From positions 682,001 through 746,000 of the forward strand of contig JAHQRK010000006.1 in the NCBI GenBank assembly GCA_019828595.1: a DNA stretch of 64,000 nt, written 5' to 3'. The DNA is from Aphanomyces cochlioides (lineage: Eukaryota > Oomycota > Saprolegniomycetes > Saprolegniales > Verrucalvaceae). This document shows, piece after piece, positions 53,429 to 64,000 of this stretch. A program made the position numbers and the translations under genes. A model generated the notes under the pieces. That model did not search any database, was not told the DNA's origin, and worked only from the letters and a program-made list of their open reading frames with translations. Every line of letters starts with the position of its first letter. The stretch's first letter is position 1.

Positions 53429-53858
53429 CGCAAGGTGAGATCCAGTACGAAATAGCCACGTACCATGTAAAAACCGTGAAAATTTACCCAATATTTTCAG
53501 ATATTTTCGTCAAATCGCCATATTTCTGAACATTCCGGTCAAAATTTCATCAATTTTCCCTTGAAATTTCATGGATATCAAGTCAAAATATGAGCTAAAA
53601 TAGTGTGAAATCGTACATGAGCAAAATGTGATGTGCTGATGACAAGACATGGCGATCGATGGGAAGATTTATGTGACAACGAAAGACACTGTCGACTCCA
53701 GTCTGGAGAACCTTGTGCTATTTCCAATACCTACACTTTGAGCCTGTCATGTCTGCTGATTATTGTCAATCAAATGGTTGAAGTTGGTTGGTTTCGGCGA
53801 AAAAGCGTATTTAGTGTGAGAAAGCTCCAAATTTGATAGAAGTATTTCAGAATTTGCA

Positions 53859-54835
53859 ATGAGCACGCGCCAAGTGATGCCGCTGCGGCGGTCTGCGCGT
53901 CTCATGGGCTCCAGTGCGACTTTGGCTCCTCCAGCACCAGAAGTAAAGAAAGTAAAGGCAAAGATCGACCGTGCTTCCAAGAAAGCCAACGCAACGACTG
54001 CAGAATCAAAGAAGAATCCAGGAAACGGTGACAAAGTATTCAAGCATGGCACATTGTCTCGCGACATTGAACAGCGGATCTACGACCAAGGTTTTACTCG
54101 TGTCGTTGGTGTTGATGAAGCAGGACGAGGTCCACTGGCAGGTCCAGTTGTAGCAGCGGCTTGTTTCATTCCGTTGGATGTCACGATCGAAGGAATTTAC
54201 GACAGCAAACAGCTCAATGAAGCACAGCGGGAAGCGCTCTTCGAACAGTTGACCACACACAAGGATATTCAATACGCTGTGCATGTAAGCAAGTCAGCCC
54301 TGTCGTCGGTGCTAATGATGTGTACCAAGGTGAATAGTCCCCAACGCATCGACGAAATCAATATCTTGCAGGTATCAACATGCCATGAGGTCAATCAGTA
54401 CAATTCGGGTAGGCCACCATGGAGTCTATGCGCGAAGCTGTCAATGGCCTTGGTGTTGCGGCTGACTACGCTCTAATCGACGGCAACAAAATGCCTCAAT
54501 TGGATATCCCTGGCGAGTTTGTTGTCAAGGGCGACAGCAAGGTCTTCGCAATCGCTGCGGCTTCCATCATAGCCAAGGTAATCAGCTGTCTATCGCATTG
54601 ACTTCATGGAGCTCCTTGCAGGTCACTCGAGATCGCCTCATGGTTGAATACGACAAGCAATACCCAGTGTATAACTTCGCTCAACACAAAGGCTATGGCA
54701 CTCGGTACGCGTTTCCGATCATGATCAATCAACTAACTCTGCCGTCGTTGCTGTAGGGCACACATGTCGGCCATACACAAGCACGGTGCTAGTCCCATCC
54801 ATCGCATGACGTTTGCGCCATTGAATCAATTGTGA
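53859..54835 (+). CDS. Ribonuclease HII, bacterial type
   Basis: ATG 53859. Introns 54285-54329 (in-frame, no stop), 54372-54412, 54578-54621 and 54705-54756. The 80-residue N-terminal extension is basic and Ala-rich ([19 protein letters not shown]), consistent with mitochondrial or nuclear targeting. The catalytic core follows bacterial RNase HII rather than eukaryotic RNase H2[21 protein letters not shown] (first Asp-Glu), [32 protein letters not shown] (second Asp), [23 protein letters not shown] (third Asp in D-R), and the [17 protein letters not shown] end. These enzymes cleave the RNA strand of RNA-DNA hybrids and excise single ribonucleotides. All four carboxylates appear present (D, E, D, D). 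Likely organellar. Confidence 0.88.
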
Positions 54836-55718
54836 TGACCTCGTTGCTCTTCGAGAACGTTCGATATACCGTGTACCGTTCGACGATAGTGATGCGTGTC
54901 GTGACGCGGAGGTTCAGCTCTCATGGAGGGGAGCGCACCCTGTCTGTGCACCAGAATTATTCATGAGATCCACATCTTGACACATCCTCCCTCTCGCTTT
55001 CAGAATTCACCGCCCACTGGCTTTACATGCCACTCATCGTCGTCGTGGGTGGTGGTGGTGCGGACGGCCACCGTTGCCAACGTTGTCGTCTCATGAACTG
55101 ACAATCTTTTTCGTTCCTGCGACCTCGCCCACATTCCATCTACCGTACTCAGCTCATGCTATTCTTGGCTGGGCCAATCCAGAGTGTCTACCTGGATTGA
55201 CACCAAGCTGTCTTGTTTGTCGACATGCGGCGCACAATATGGACATCCTGGCGGTATAGAGAGAGAAACTGCAACACATAGACAGACGATCGTGAGCTCA
55301 CGTTCATTGACGGAGCCACATTGCGCGCTGACTGCTTCCTGCGCACTTGATTGAGCATGCATGCCAGAGGTGGTCATTTATTTGGTTCAACATTTCAAAC
55401 GATGAACAGTGAACAGACTTTTCATTGGCATCGAAAAAATAATTATCAAAAAAAAGAAATTAATAAAATATTAATTATGAATTTCTTTTTTTCAGGATTT
55501 TTGCCATTTTTTAGCGTTCTATTTTTGGATAAGTACGAGACGGTCATGGGTAATAATAATATAATAAAAAATGGATTTCAAACATGATGGCCATCGGTCT
55601 AAAAATACAAAATTTAATTTTCCATACGAATTCCAAGTTTAAAAGTGGAATTATAGATTAAAATAATATAAAAAGGTGCGCTTGGGTGCATTTTTAGTCA
55701 AGGGCAACAGATTCAAAG
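54836..55718. other. Intergenic, 0.9 kb
   Basis: No gene supported. Strongly AT-rich from 55430 to 55680, the likely upstream region of the myosin gene. Confidence 0.45.
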
Positions 55719-58700
55719 ATGGAAGTCGGCGCCAGCGTCTGGATTGCCGACCCAGACGACGTGTGGACCGCCGCCACGGTCACAGCACACCCAGATGAAC
55801 ACACACTAGTCGTCCAGCGACCCCAGTCCCGCGAAACCGAGACGATCAAGCTGATTGCGGACCGAGACGGTGTCACGACCAATGTTTTGCTTCGGAATCG
55901 ACTCGATGAAGAGGAGAAGAATGAAGATATGATTTCGCTCCCGCATTTGCATGAAGCGTCGATTCTCCAAGCGTTGTCTACTCGATACGATCAAAATACA
56001 ATCTACACCAAGATTGGAGATATCATCTTGTCCATCAACCCGTTCAAGCGCTTGCCCCTCTACGACGATGCGATTATGACCAAGTACGATGCATCACCAG
56101 AGAACGAGTTCTTTGAACAAGTCCTGCCTCCTCATTTATACACGATCGGCAAACGTGCGTTCGTCGACATGACTCGCCACGGCCGTGATCAGTCCATTTT
56201 GATTTCAGGAGAATCCGGTGCTGGGAAGACCGAAGCAACAAAAATTATCATGAGCTACTTGGCGAATATGTCGAACGGCGGCAAGTCGGCCGAGAATAGC
56301 ATTGAAACACAAGTTCTCCAGACGAATCCAGTGCTTGAAGCGTTCGGCAATGCAAGGACAGTCCGGAACGACAATTCCAGTCGCTTTGGTAAATTTATTG
56401 AAGGTACGATCGACATGCATGGATGATCACCCGGTTTACCAACAACAATGTCTAGTGCGTTTTCAGCAGACAAAGATTGTCGGCGCCAAGATTCGCACGT
56501 ATTTATTAGAAAAGGTTCGCGTGACGACACAAGCCGCGAACGAACGCAACTTCCACATCTTTTACGAGCTCTTGACGACGATCCACCAGATGCAATTGCC
56601 GCCTAAGAAGCAAATCAAAAAGTTGACGCCGCTCGGACTCCATTTCGACTTGCGGAAGAAGGCATCCGAGTGGCAGATCCTCGATCTCGACGCTTATGAC
56701 TTCCTCAACCAGAGCGGATGCCTTGAACGGCGGGACAATGTGCTCGACATTGACCAGTTCCCTATCACGGTGAATGCCATGCTTGATACTGGGATTTCGT
56801 CTGTCGAGATCGAGCAAGTCTTGGCTCTTGTCGTTGGTATTCTCCATTTGGGCAACATCCGCTTCGAGTCGACGGACGAAAGCGATCCAGCGATGCGCAG
56901 CGCGTTCGTGTCGTCGTTGTCTGACGTCCACGTCAACACGGCGGCAAAACTGCTTCAAGTGCCCGTCAAAGCACTGCAGACGGCATTGAGCAAGCGGACG
57001 ATTTCAACCAACGGCGAAGTTTTTGTCATGGGAATGAGCTTGCAACAAGCCAAGCATACGCGTAATGCGCTTGCGATGGATGTCTACCGCTCGCTCTTCG
57101 ACTGGCTTGTCCTCCGCGTCAATGGATCAATCCATCCGCCAGACCAGCACGTCCTCAAGGCCAGCGACAAGATGCAATTGATCGGCTTGCTCGATATCTT
57201 TGGCTTTGAAATCATGGCGCTCAACTCGTTTGAGCAATTGTGCATCAACTACGCCAACGAGACGCTCCAGCAGCAATTCAACTCGTACGTCTTCAAGACA
57301 GAGCAGAAACTTTACGAAGTGGAAAACATTGCCTGGGAGTTCATCTCCTTTCCCGACAACATTCCTTGCATTGAACTCTTCGAGAAGAAACCCATCGGGC
57401 TATTCTCTCTCCTCGATCAAGAATGCCGCGTATGGCTTTGTTTTGCTTTCTCCACGTAGACTGATGATTTCTGCGTAGGTACCGCAAGGAAGCGACAAAG
57501 CGCTCGCGTCCAAGTATTACAAGTCCTTCTTAGATCAGCATCCCATGTTCCAAGCGTCGAAAGCACACATGCGCGACGGGCAATTCACAGTCTTGCATTA
57601 CGCGGGGCCGGTGAATTACTCGGTCGATGGCTTTCTCGACAAGAACAAAGACGCGCTCTTGGAATCGCTCGTCGAATTACTCCAAGACTCGCATAGCACG
57701 ATCGTGCACGATATTTATCAAAAGACCAAAGCCACTTCGGTACAATTCGACTCTCTTCGCCATGGCTCATGTATGCTCTTAGGTGTCGACAAAACGCCGC
57801 GCAGCTTTGAATTCCGCCATTGGATCTGTCAACGTGGCCGAGCAATTCAAATCCCAGTTGACGGATTTACTCCAGACGATTGAAAAGACGTCGCCACACT
57901 ACGTCCGCTGCTTGAAACCCAATGACGAGAACCAGCCAGACAGCTTTAATCGCCAGCGCATGGTCGAACAACTCCGCAGCGGTGGTGTCTTGGAAGCTGT
58001 CAAGGTCGCCCGAGCGGGGTTTCCAGTGCGACTGACCCACAAGGAATTCCGCTTGGGCTACGCCACGCTCGTCAAGCCACTGCGAACGCCAGCAATTGCC
58101 GACTTGATCCAAGCCGAGACCTTCCCAGTCCTCGAGGAATTCTTGCTCGTTTGTGATGCCCTTGCCTCGACGACAAAGTACAATTCTGAACAAATCGACG
58201 GGGAAACTAACTTCATGATGTAGAACCGTGCAACATTCGCTCGTCAGTGTTGGAACGACCAAAGTCTTCTTCCGACGGAAGGCGTTTGAAGACGTGGAAA
58301 CCATCAAGCGGCGCATTTATTCGTACTGCGCGTTGCAAGTCCAGCGCATTTATCGAGGCTACGTTTGCCACAAAGCCTACAAGCGACTCCAGCAAGCTAC
58401 GTTGACCGTTCAGTGCGCATATCGAGTCCATCGGGCGTACGAAACCCTCCAGCATCTCAAACGCATGGCGGCATCGACGCGTCTTCAAGCCTGGACTCGT
58501 CAAGTTCTTGCAACACACAAGTACCGCTGCTACCGAGCTGCTATTATCAAACTACAGTCAAAACACCGCCAAGCTGTCGCGATTGCGGTCGTTCGAGCCC
58601 GTCGCGAACACATCCACAGCATCAAACTCCAACGTATCGTGAGGGGATTTCTCTGCAGGCGCAGATTCGCCAAAGCCAGAACTCAAATCATCGCAGTCCA

Positions 58701-59799
58701 GTGCCACTGGAGGCGAAGGCATGCTCGTCGTCTGCTCGCTACACTCCGCTCGGAATTCCGCAACGTGAAAGCGCTCCAAGACGACAAACGCAAGCTGCAG
58801 GACCAGTTGAAGAAGGTCGAGAGGGAGTTGAGCGAAAAAGCTGCGCTCGAAGAAGCGAATCGCAAAATGCAAAAGGAATTGGAAATGATGCGCCAGACGC
58901 TGGAACGCGTCCGATCGGCCAGCGATTTTGACTTGTCAACAGCCGAAGTTGCGCCGATGCATCCAATGAATCCAATGAATCCACCGCGAATTCGATCGCG
59001 TCGACCACCGATCGGCAAGTCGAGATCCAACTCGTTTGCGCCCAACTCTTCGTTCTATCGCCGCGACTCGACGTCCAAGATCCAACAAGCCGAGAAGACA
59101 CAGCAAGCTCCAGCGCAGCCCGTCGATATCTTTGCAGAATTGATCCACAACGTCGTGAGTCTCTTTGACAACCAAGCAAACCAAGGAGCATCCAAGCCAC
59201 CGATTGCGCCGTCTGTCAAGTCGCCCGTGGGTGTTGTCGTCGCGCAATCCCCCATGGGCCGTCCTCCCCTCAGCAAAGGCCGCAGTCGGACATTGTCTGT
59301 CGATCCTGAGATGACAATTCCAGAGCATCAAGATGACTACAACTACGAAGACATGCTTCGGGAACATGGATTGGCGCCTCCGAGTGAAGAGGTGGAAGAA
59401 GCACAGAGTTTAATGGAACAGCGATTCCGGGCGATGAGCTCGTCCAGTCGAATGCGCAGCGATTCGAATTTCTCGGCCGTGTCGTCCATGACGGGTCGTG
59501 ACGTCGCTCGCTGGAGCAAAGATTCGCGGTGCAAGGTAAGCCTCTCGTCCATGGATCTCATCCTGATCGCTGGGGGTCGTGTGTAGGAATGCAATTGCGA
59601 ATTCAACCTCTTTGTTCGACGCCACCACTGTCGCCAATGCGGCTTTTCGTTTTGCTTTGAGCACTCGACGCGACGGATTGCGTTGCCATCTCAAGGTTAC
59701 AAAGACCCCGTCCGTGTCTGCGACGATTGCTTTGAATGGGTGAGCAATCTCAACGAACAGTTGATGTACCTCGGCGAGGATGAAATCTACGACGAGTAG
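55719..59799 (+). CDS. Myosin heavy chain with C-terminal FYVE zinc finger
   Basis: ATG 55719 (MEVGASVWIADPDDVW, an SH3-like N-domain). Introns 56404-56455, 57430-57478, 57740-57782, 58178-58223 and 59536-59586. Motor: P-loop GESGAGKTEATK, switch I NDNSSRFGKF, switch II LLDIFGFE, actin-binding SPHYVRCLKPN, converter VFFRRKAFE. About five IQ-type motifs follow (LQVQRIYRGYVCHKAYK, IKLQRIVRGFLCRRRF), then a short coiled coil (LQDQLKKVERELSEKAALEE), a Ser/Pro-rich tail with PEMTIPEHQDDYNYEDMLREHG, and a FYVE domain: KECNCEF, VRRHHCRQCG, FCFEHSTRR, VCDDC. R-x-HHCR-x-CG is the PI3P-binding basic motif. Total about 1280 residues. Oomycetes are known for myosin-FYVE combinations. Likely an endosome motor. 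Confidence 0.92.
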
Positions 59800-60963
59800 C
59801 GAGCAGCAGAAGCAGTGGCGGCGAGTGAGCCACGAATATTAATATAGTTACTGTAGAATGACAAGTTCAAGTGCGATACACACAGGCGTGTCCTCATACG
59901 CAACATCTTCCTGCCATTCCCTGTACAGCATGGACGACCACTCACTCGACAGAGCTCTCTTGGCAAGCCTCGTCGCTCTCCACCATCGTCGTGCAAAGAA
60001 GTGAGCTGCAGTGACCATGTCATTATCGACCTTCGTTCACTACATCATGCAAATTTGTCAAATATCCGGATAAAGATTCAATGTCGAGGAAAAATCAGGT
60101 TGGACTTATTATTATCAATTAAAGAATATATTTCCAGGAATTATCCGTTGTGCTCATTCTGGGTGCATTGCATCACAAGGTCATCAATAAAATGACTAAA
60201 ATGTGGATTGAACAGCGCGTGAGATTAGAGTTATTCGTAGCTTTTTCATGTGACGAGTTTATGGCACCACGTAGTGTATCACGATTGAGGTGTTTGTACC
60301 ATAAATTTGAAACCATGCTGGATAATCCAGGCAAATATAAATTCTGTTATATATTTTGCCTGTTCTTTATGAGCGATCATAAAATCTCCACAATTATATC
60401 TGTTGAGCGAACCATAAAGCAGATTCTTATTCATAAATAGATAGATTACTGTGTTATTTATTAGCTAACTGACCTCGATGCACATTTGTGGGACTGGTTG
60501 GCTTGCACTTTCAATCTCTCTTTCCTCATGTTTATATTATATTGTAAACTATTGGTCGAAATAATTATTTCACACAGAAATGTTGTGCATTTTTTAAAAA
60601 TTTGGTGCGATACTGCAATAAACAATGCAATTTCCATGTGGAATACTAGTATTGGAATCTCGCAAATTTCTCGATAATAAAAAATAAAAAAATATACAAA
60701 TTAAATCCTCAGTGCCAGTTCGAGAGTGCCGCCTCAGGAGGTTGCGTCCGTCCGCGCACGCCGTTGATGCGATGGAACTCAGAGAGAAGTGTCCATCACA
60801 CGCCACTGTCGAACAGCGACACACTCTTTGAACTGAACCTATGGAAGAGTTCAGTACTCAACTTACCTGATACGATGTATATTTCTTGTATTTTAATATG
60901 ATGTTTCTTGAAATAAATTAAAAATTTCACGACGGGCTCAGTTGAGATTTCACCGACATCAGC
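59800..60963. other. Intergenic, 1.2 kb, AT-rich
   Basis: Lies between the myosin gene and its tail-like duplicate. Contains one perfect palindrome TATCCGGATA at 60063-60072. No coding or RNA gene recognised. Confidence 0.45.
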
Positions 60964-61690
60964 ATGCTGTGCAAGTTCCCCAAGTGCGCTGGATCAATGT
61001 CCGTCGCGTCCTGCACGATGTGCAACGACACCAGCCACGTTAGATGCTCCGTGGAATACCTGGATAACTTCCTCGTCGCGCCAAATGCTGTCGCGGGCGT
61101 CGTCTGCTGCTCACAACCGTGTGCGGATCGATTCCTCGCTGACAAAGTCGAGTGGTCACTCCGCAGCACGCCGTCGATTTCGTTGTCTGCAGACCCAGAC
61201 ATGGCGATTCCTGAAAACCAAGCTGCAGAATATAACTACGAAGACATGATGCGTGAGCATGGATACGTGTCGCCGACAAACGATGTCGAGGAAGCAAATG
61301 CTGCATTGGAACAGCGTTTCCGAGCGATGAGTAGCAGCACCTCGGGCAGGAAACGCAGCGATTCCAGCTTCTCCATCGCTTCGTCGTTGATCGGTCGTGA
61401 AGCTGCCAAGTGGAAAAAAGACAAACGATGCAATGTACGCGTTCTCTCTCTCAAGATCTCATTGTGTCTCCTTGTAGGAATGCCAGAAGGAGTTCAATCT
61501 GTTCCTTCGACGACACCATTGCCGTCAATGCGGCTTTTCATTCTGCTCAGACCATTCGAATCGACGCATCGCGCTGCCATCGCAAGGCTTCAAAGATCCC
61601 GTCCGCGTCTGCGGCGACTGCTACGAATGGGTTCACAATTCCAACGAGCAGCTCACATACCTCTGCGAGGACGAGCACTCGGATCCATGA
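60964..61690 (+). CDS. Free-standing copy of the myosin tail plus FYVE finger
   Basis: ATG 60964 (MLCKFPKCAGSMSV); intron 61435-61477 (43 nt). About 227 residues. Residues 1-62 are Cys-rich and unrelated to the myosin (CKFPKC, CTMCNDTSHVRC, CCSQPC), possibly another zinc site. From DPDMAIPENQ onward it matches the myosin end: YNYEDMMREHG, VEEANAALEQRFRAMSSS, then FYVE residues ECQKEF, LRRHHCRQCG, FCSDHSNRR, VRVCGDC. The intron falls at the same codon position as the last myosin intron (before E-C). So this is a partial duplication 1.2 kb downstream in the same direction, keeping lipid binding but no motor. It could compete with the myosin for cargo or membranes (inference). Confidence 0.85.
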
Positions 61691-61723
61691 TGTTTATATT
61701 AAAGAGCAAAGTTCTATCTCCAA

Positions 61724-64000
61724 CTAGACGAGTTGATCAATCGCGCTGGGATGCTGTCGCTCGACCCACATCGTGAATTCATGGAGGGAGATCACGCCAG
61801 AGTGGTCGCGGTCCATTTCATCCACGAGCAGTTCCCACTGCGGTCGACTGAGCTGAATGCCGCTTGTGGTGCAAAACCTGTCGAGTTCTTCGAGGCTCCA
61901 CACGCCATCGCGGTCGAGATCTCCGTCGGCAAAGATACGGGCAATCGCCGACACGTTCACCGTGCGAGCGAGGGCCAAGAAGGCCGCTTTGGCTTGTTTC
62001 CCCACGATGGAATTCACAAGCGAGAGCAGGACAAGCGCCGAGCCGCTAAAGAGCGGCAAGAGATGGTCGTCCGTGTACGTCGAGATGGTCACAGTGCCGG
62101 CAAAGAAGTAGAAGAGCGCCCGTCCAAAGATGGAGTCGAGAAAGCGAGCGAAGTGCTCCGTCATGAACAGTTTGAGCTGCATGACGAGATGCAGCCACGA
62201 CGGCGGCGTCTCCAAGACGACAACCAACAGCCCAAAGACAATGAGCCACAAGTTGACGACGACATCGATCGTTGCTTCGCCAAGCGACCTTTAAATTCCG
62301 TCAGGAGAGCGCATGGACACCATGACGTACCGAGTTCGCAGCGTGACGACATTGCCGACGACGCCCGTTGTGAAAACTAGTACTCCCGCTAGCCAATTGA
62401 CCAGTTTCAGCGCGGACGGCGGCTTGATCGCGGCTTTCATGCTCATCTGGATCGACTAGAAGGAAGAGATGAGAGTTCTGCAAGCAGGAGGCGCGGCGGC
62501 GCGTACCACGGACGTGTCAATTTGTGTCTGCGACCACCAGATTTGCAAGTCGGAGAGCGACACGCCGTTCGTGTTGTCAAGGTCCAAGTCGCGGAGAATC
62601 GTGTCGAGGAAGGCGGCGTCGATGGGCCAATTGAGATGGAGGCACAGGCGACTCAAGCCGTCGATGTCGAGCTCATTCGCGGCGTCGTTGTCGTCCACGA
62701 CTTGCTGAAAGATCTTCTCGAGCTCGCTCAGGGATTCGATCCGCGTCCGAAGGAGATTGAACTGATGCGACGCCACGCTGCTCAACGTGATCGACCACAG
62801 CGCGACGACAGCGGCAACGACGCCAGCGCCGCACAAAAGAGCGTTTTGCCACGACGCTTTCGCGACTAAACTGACCGCAAGTGTGGCGACGAAGAGGAGA
62901 AAGCAGCCACGGCCGGAAGCTGTGGCAACTAGTGGGAAATGCGCCGTGATGGCCGTCGAGACGTGCTTCTCCACGGCGGTGATCTTGACTTCGAGCGAGA
63001 CGAGAAGCAGCGCAAAAAAGACAATCCAAGCGTTGACGACCACGGCGGCGATTTGACCAGAGACTAAATCCAACACAAGCGCGACGATCGACGTCACGAG
63101 CAAGAGCGCCGACGACAAGAACGTCAAGACACGGAGACTCGTTGGAGCGCTCTGGACCCAGCGAAAGAGGCGACGGCTGTGAGCTTTCGTCGCCGCGAGC
63201 GCGAGCGTTGTCATGACCGAGTCTGGAGGAAGATGCGGAGGTTGATCCCTTGCGCTGGCGATCGTGCCTACGACTCCAGTAGAAAGAAAGGAGAGAAGAG
63301 GAGCTGTACCATAGTCGTTGGGTCGCGGGTGAAGCTGCTGCTGCTGCTGAGAGTCATGCGTCTGTAGCATGAGCTGCACGACGGTCTCAACGCCGCGAGG
63401 AGAGAGACCTTCCGTGGCTTCGACGACATGCGTGGCTAGTTCCTTCTCCTCTGGCGGCAACACTCGCACCAGTTGCGCTCGGTCTTTCTCGGAGAGCTGG
63501 AAGAACGCCTGGTGGACTTTGACGGCCGTCGCGGGTGTAATCGATCCCGATCGGCTTTCCTGGACGATTTCCTGAGCTAATGGAGCCATCGTCACCAACG
63601 CTTGCGTCGGCAACTTCTCCACGAACGGAAGCATCGCACGCAATTCAGGCGCCAGATTCGTCGCAATCACGCCTTGCGTTGGCTTTTCAACGCGTGTGTA
63701 GATATCCACAGCGTGCATTGTACTGGTCGTGTCATCTGCGACGAACGCGCGTGGTTCACCGCGAAGAAGCGATGCCAAGAGCGTGACAGCACTGGTTTGA
63801 CGCTCCAGCGGGAGTTTTCTCGCCACGGACGATATATCGTGCAGTGCGCTGGGATCGCTAGCAAGGCACGGCACTGCTTGGAGTCGGTCTAGCCATTCTG
63901 GGTCCTTTGTTGCATGTTCAATCGCTGCTTTGAGTGTGTCGTCGTCAAGCTCCAAATTGTCGAGGTAGACCACGGGGCACGAGAAGACTTTGACGATTTT
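61724..64000 (-). CDS. Membrane protein with two COPI-associated-like four-helix + EF-hand units (5' end outside window)
   Basis: The frame is open to the right edge (at 64000) with no ATG, so the start is missing. Two introns: about 62459-62506 region (a 50-nt intron, GTACGC...TCTAG, joining QIDTSV to SIQMSMKAA) and one of about 49 nt near 62282-62330 (LRTR to SLGEATID). The first 280 residues are helical and soluble. Then comes a four-helix membrane unit (VLTFLSSALLLVTSIVALVL, VVVNAWIVFFALLLVSLEV, GCFLLFVATLAVSLVAKA, NALLCGAGVVAAVVALW) followed by paired EF-hands (DNDAANELDIDG, DLDNTNGVSLSD). The second unit repeats this (LVNWLAGVLVFTTG, GRALFYFFAGT; loops DGDLDRDGVWSLEE, DRDHSGVISLHE). The VNW-G and GR-LFY-F-G motifs recall the COPI-associated/Tvp15 family. 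Without the first intron, two genes would be 9 nt apart. Confidence 0.72.

Noticed and set aside
62446..62458. Two separate membrane-protein genes 9 nt apart
   Set aside because: A standard 50-nt GT-AG intron joins them in frame, and 9 nt leaves no room for poly(A) site and promoter.
1..64000. CRISPR array, insertion sequence or prokaryotic operon
   Set aside because: Spliceosomal introns throughout, no regularly spaced repeats, no transposase or reverse transcriptase frame. The bacterial-like GAF and RNase HII genes lie among eukaryotic genes, and RNase HII has introns.
1..64000. RXLR or Crinkler effector genes
   Set aside because: No signal peptide followed by RxLR-EER or LxLFLAK was seen in any supported gene.
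1..64000. tRNA or rRNA genes
   Set aside because: None could be recognised by eye; a covariance-model scan would be needed to exclude one in the longer gaps.

Overview
The window is nuclear DNA of an oomycete, most likely a saprolegnialean such as Aphanomyces or Saprolegnia (genus is inference). The evidence is very short GT-AG introns (mostly 39-59 nt, many with GTACGT-type donors and CTAAC/CTGAC-like branch sites), tightly packed genes, a myosin with a C-terminal FYVE finger, three oomycete-style 'WRKY19-like' Cys/His/Gly repeat proteins, and a bacterial-type RNase HII. Gene ends below were worked out by eye from reading frame, splice consensus and conserved motifs.

Region 1 (1-13.5 kb): six neighbouring members of one family I cannot name. 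They share a roughly 120-140 residue repeat with the core W-x-[FL]-P...C-x-x-[LM]-W-x-x-W-[FI]-x-G-[DE]...GP[YF]-x-x-L. Most have an N-terminal coiled coil. The two outermost members (3-1377 and 1494-2898) are each broken by two frame shifts; the next four are intact single-exon genes with one to four repeats. A small Cys-rich gene sits among them.

Region 2 (14.8-25.2 kb): a PDZ-like/RCC1 protein, a folate-receptor-like membrane protein, a large proline-rich/C2/EF-hand protein that appears to be a fusion, a tandem-GAF protein, and an eight-exon coiled-coil protein.

Region 3 (25-41 kb): compact housekeeping genes: ankyrin/double-BTB protein, a lysine-rich coiled-coil protein, proteasome subunit Rpn12, CstF-77, an unnamed coiled-coil protein, 3-ketoacyl-CoA reductase, an unrecognised gene, an Mrs2-type magnesium transporter and an Aurora kinase. 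Several convergent pairs have stop codons only 1-41 nt apart.

Region 4 (41-54.8 kb): three paralogous zinc-repeat genes, a gene-poor stretch holding a degraded PNUTS paralogue, an intact PNUTS-like gene (TFIIS-N/LW domain, RVxF motif, CCCH finger), an ankyrin protein, a small protein made of two copies of a module also found in the PNUTS-like protein, and RNase HII.

Region 5 (55.7-64 kb): a myosin-FYVE gene, a separate downstream copy of its tail and FYVE finger, and a membrane protein built from two copies of a [four-helix COPI-associated-like + EF-hand] unit that runs off the right edge.

Best candidates for something undescribed: the repeat-family cluster of region 1, the 45-residue module shared by the PNUTS-like protein and its small neighbour, and the tail-only copy of the myosin.
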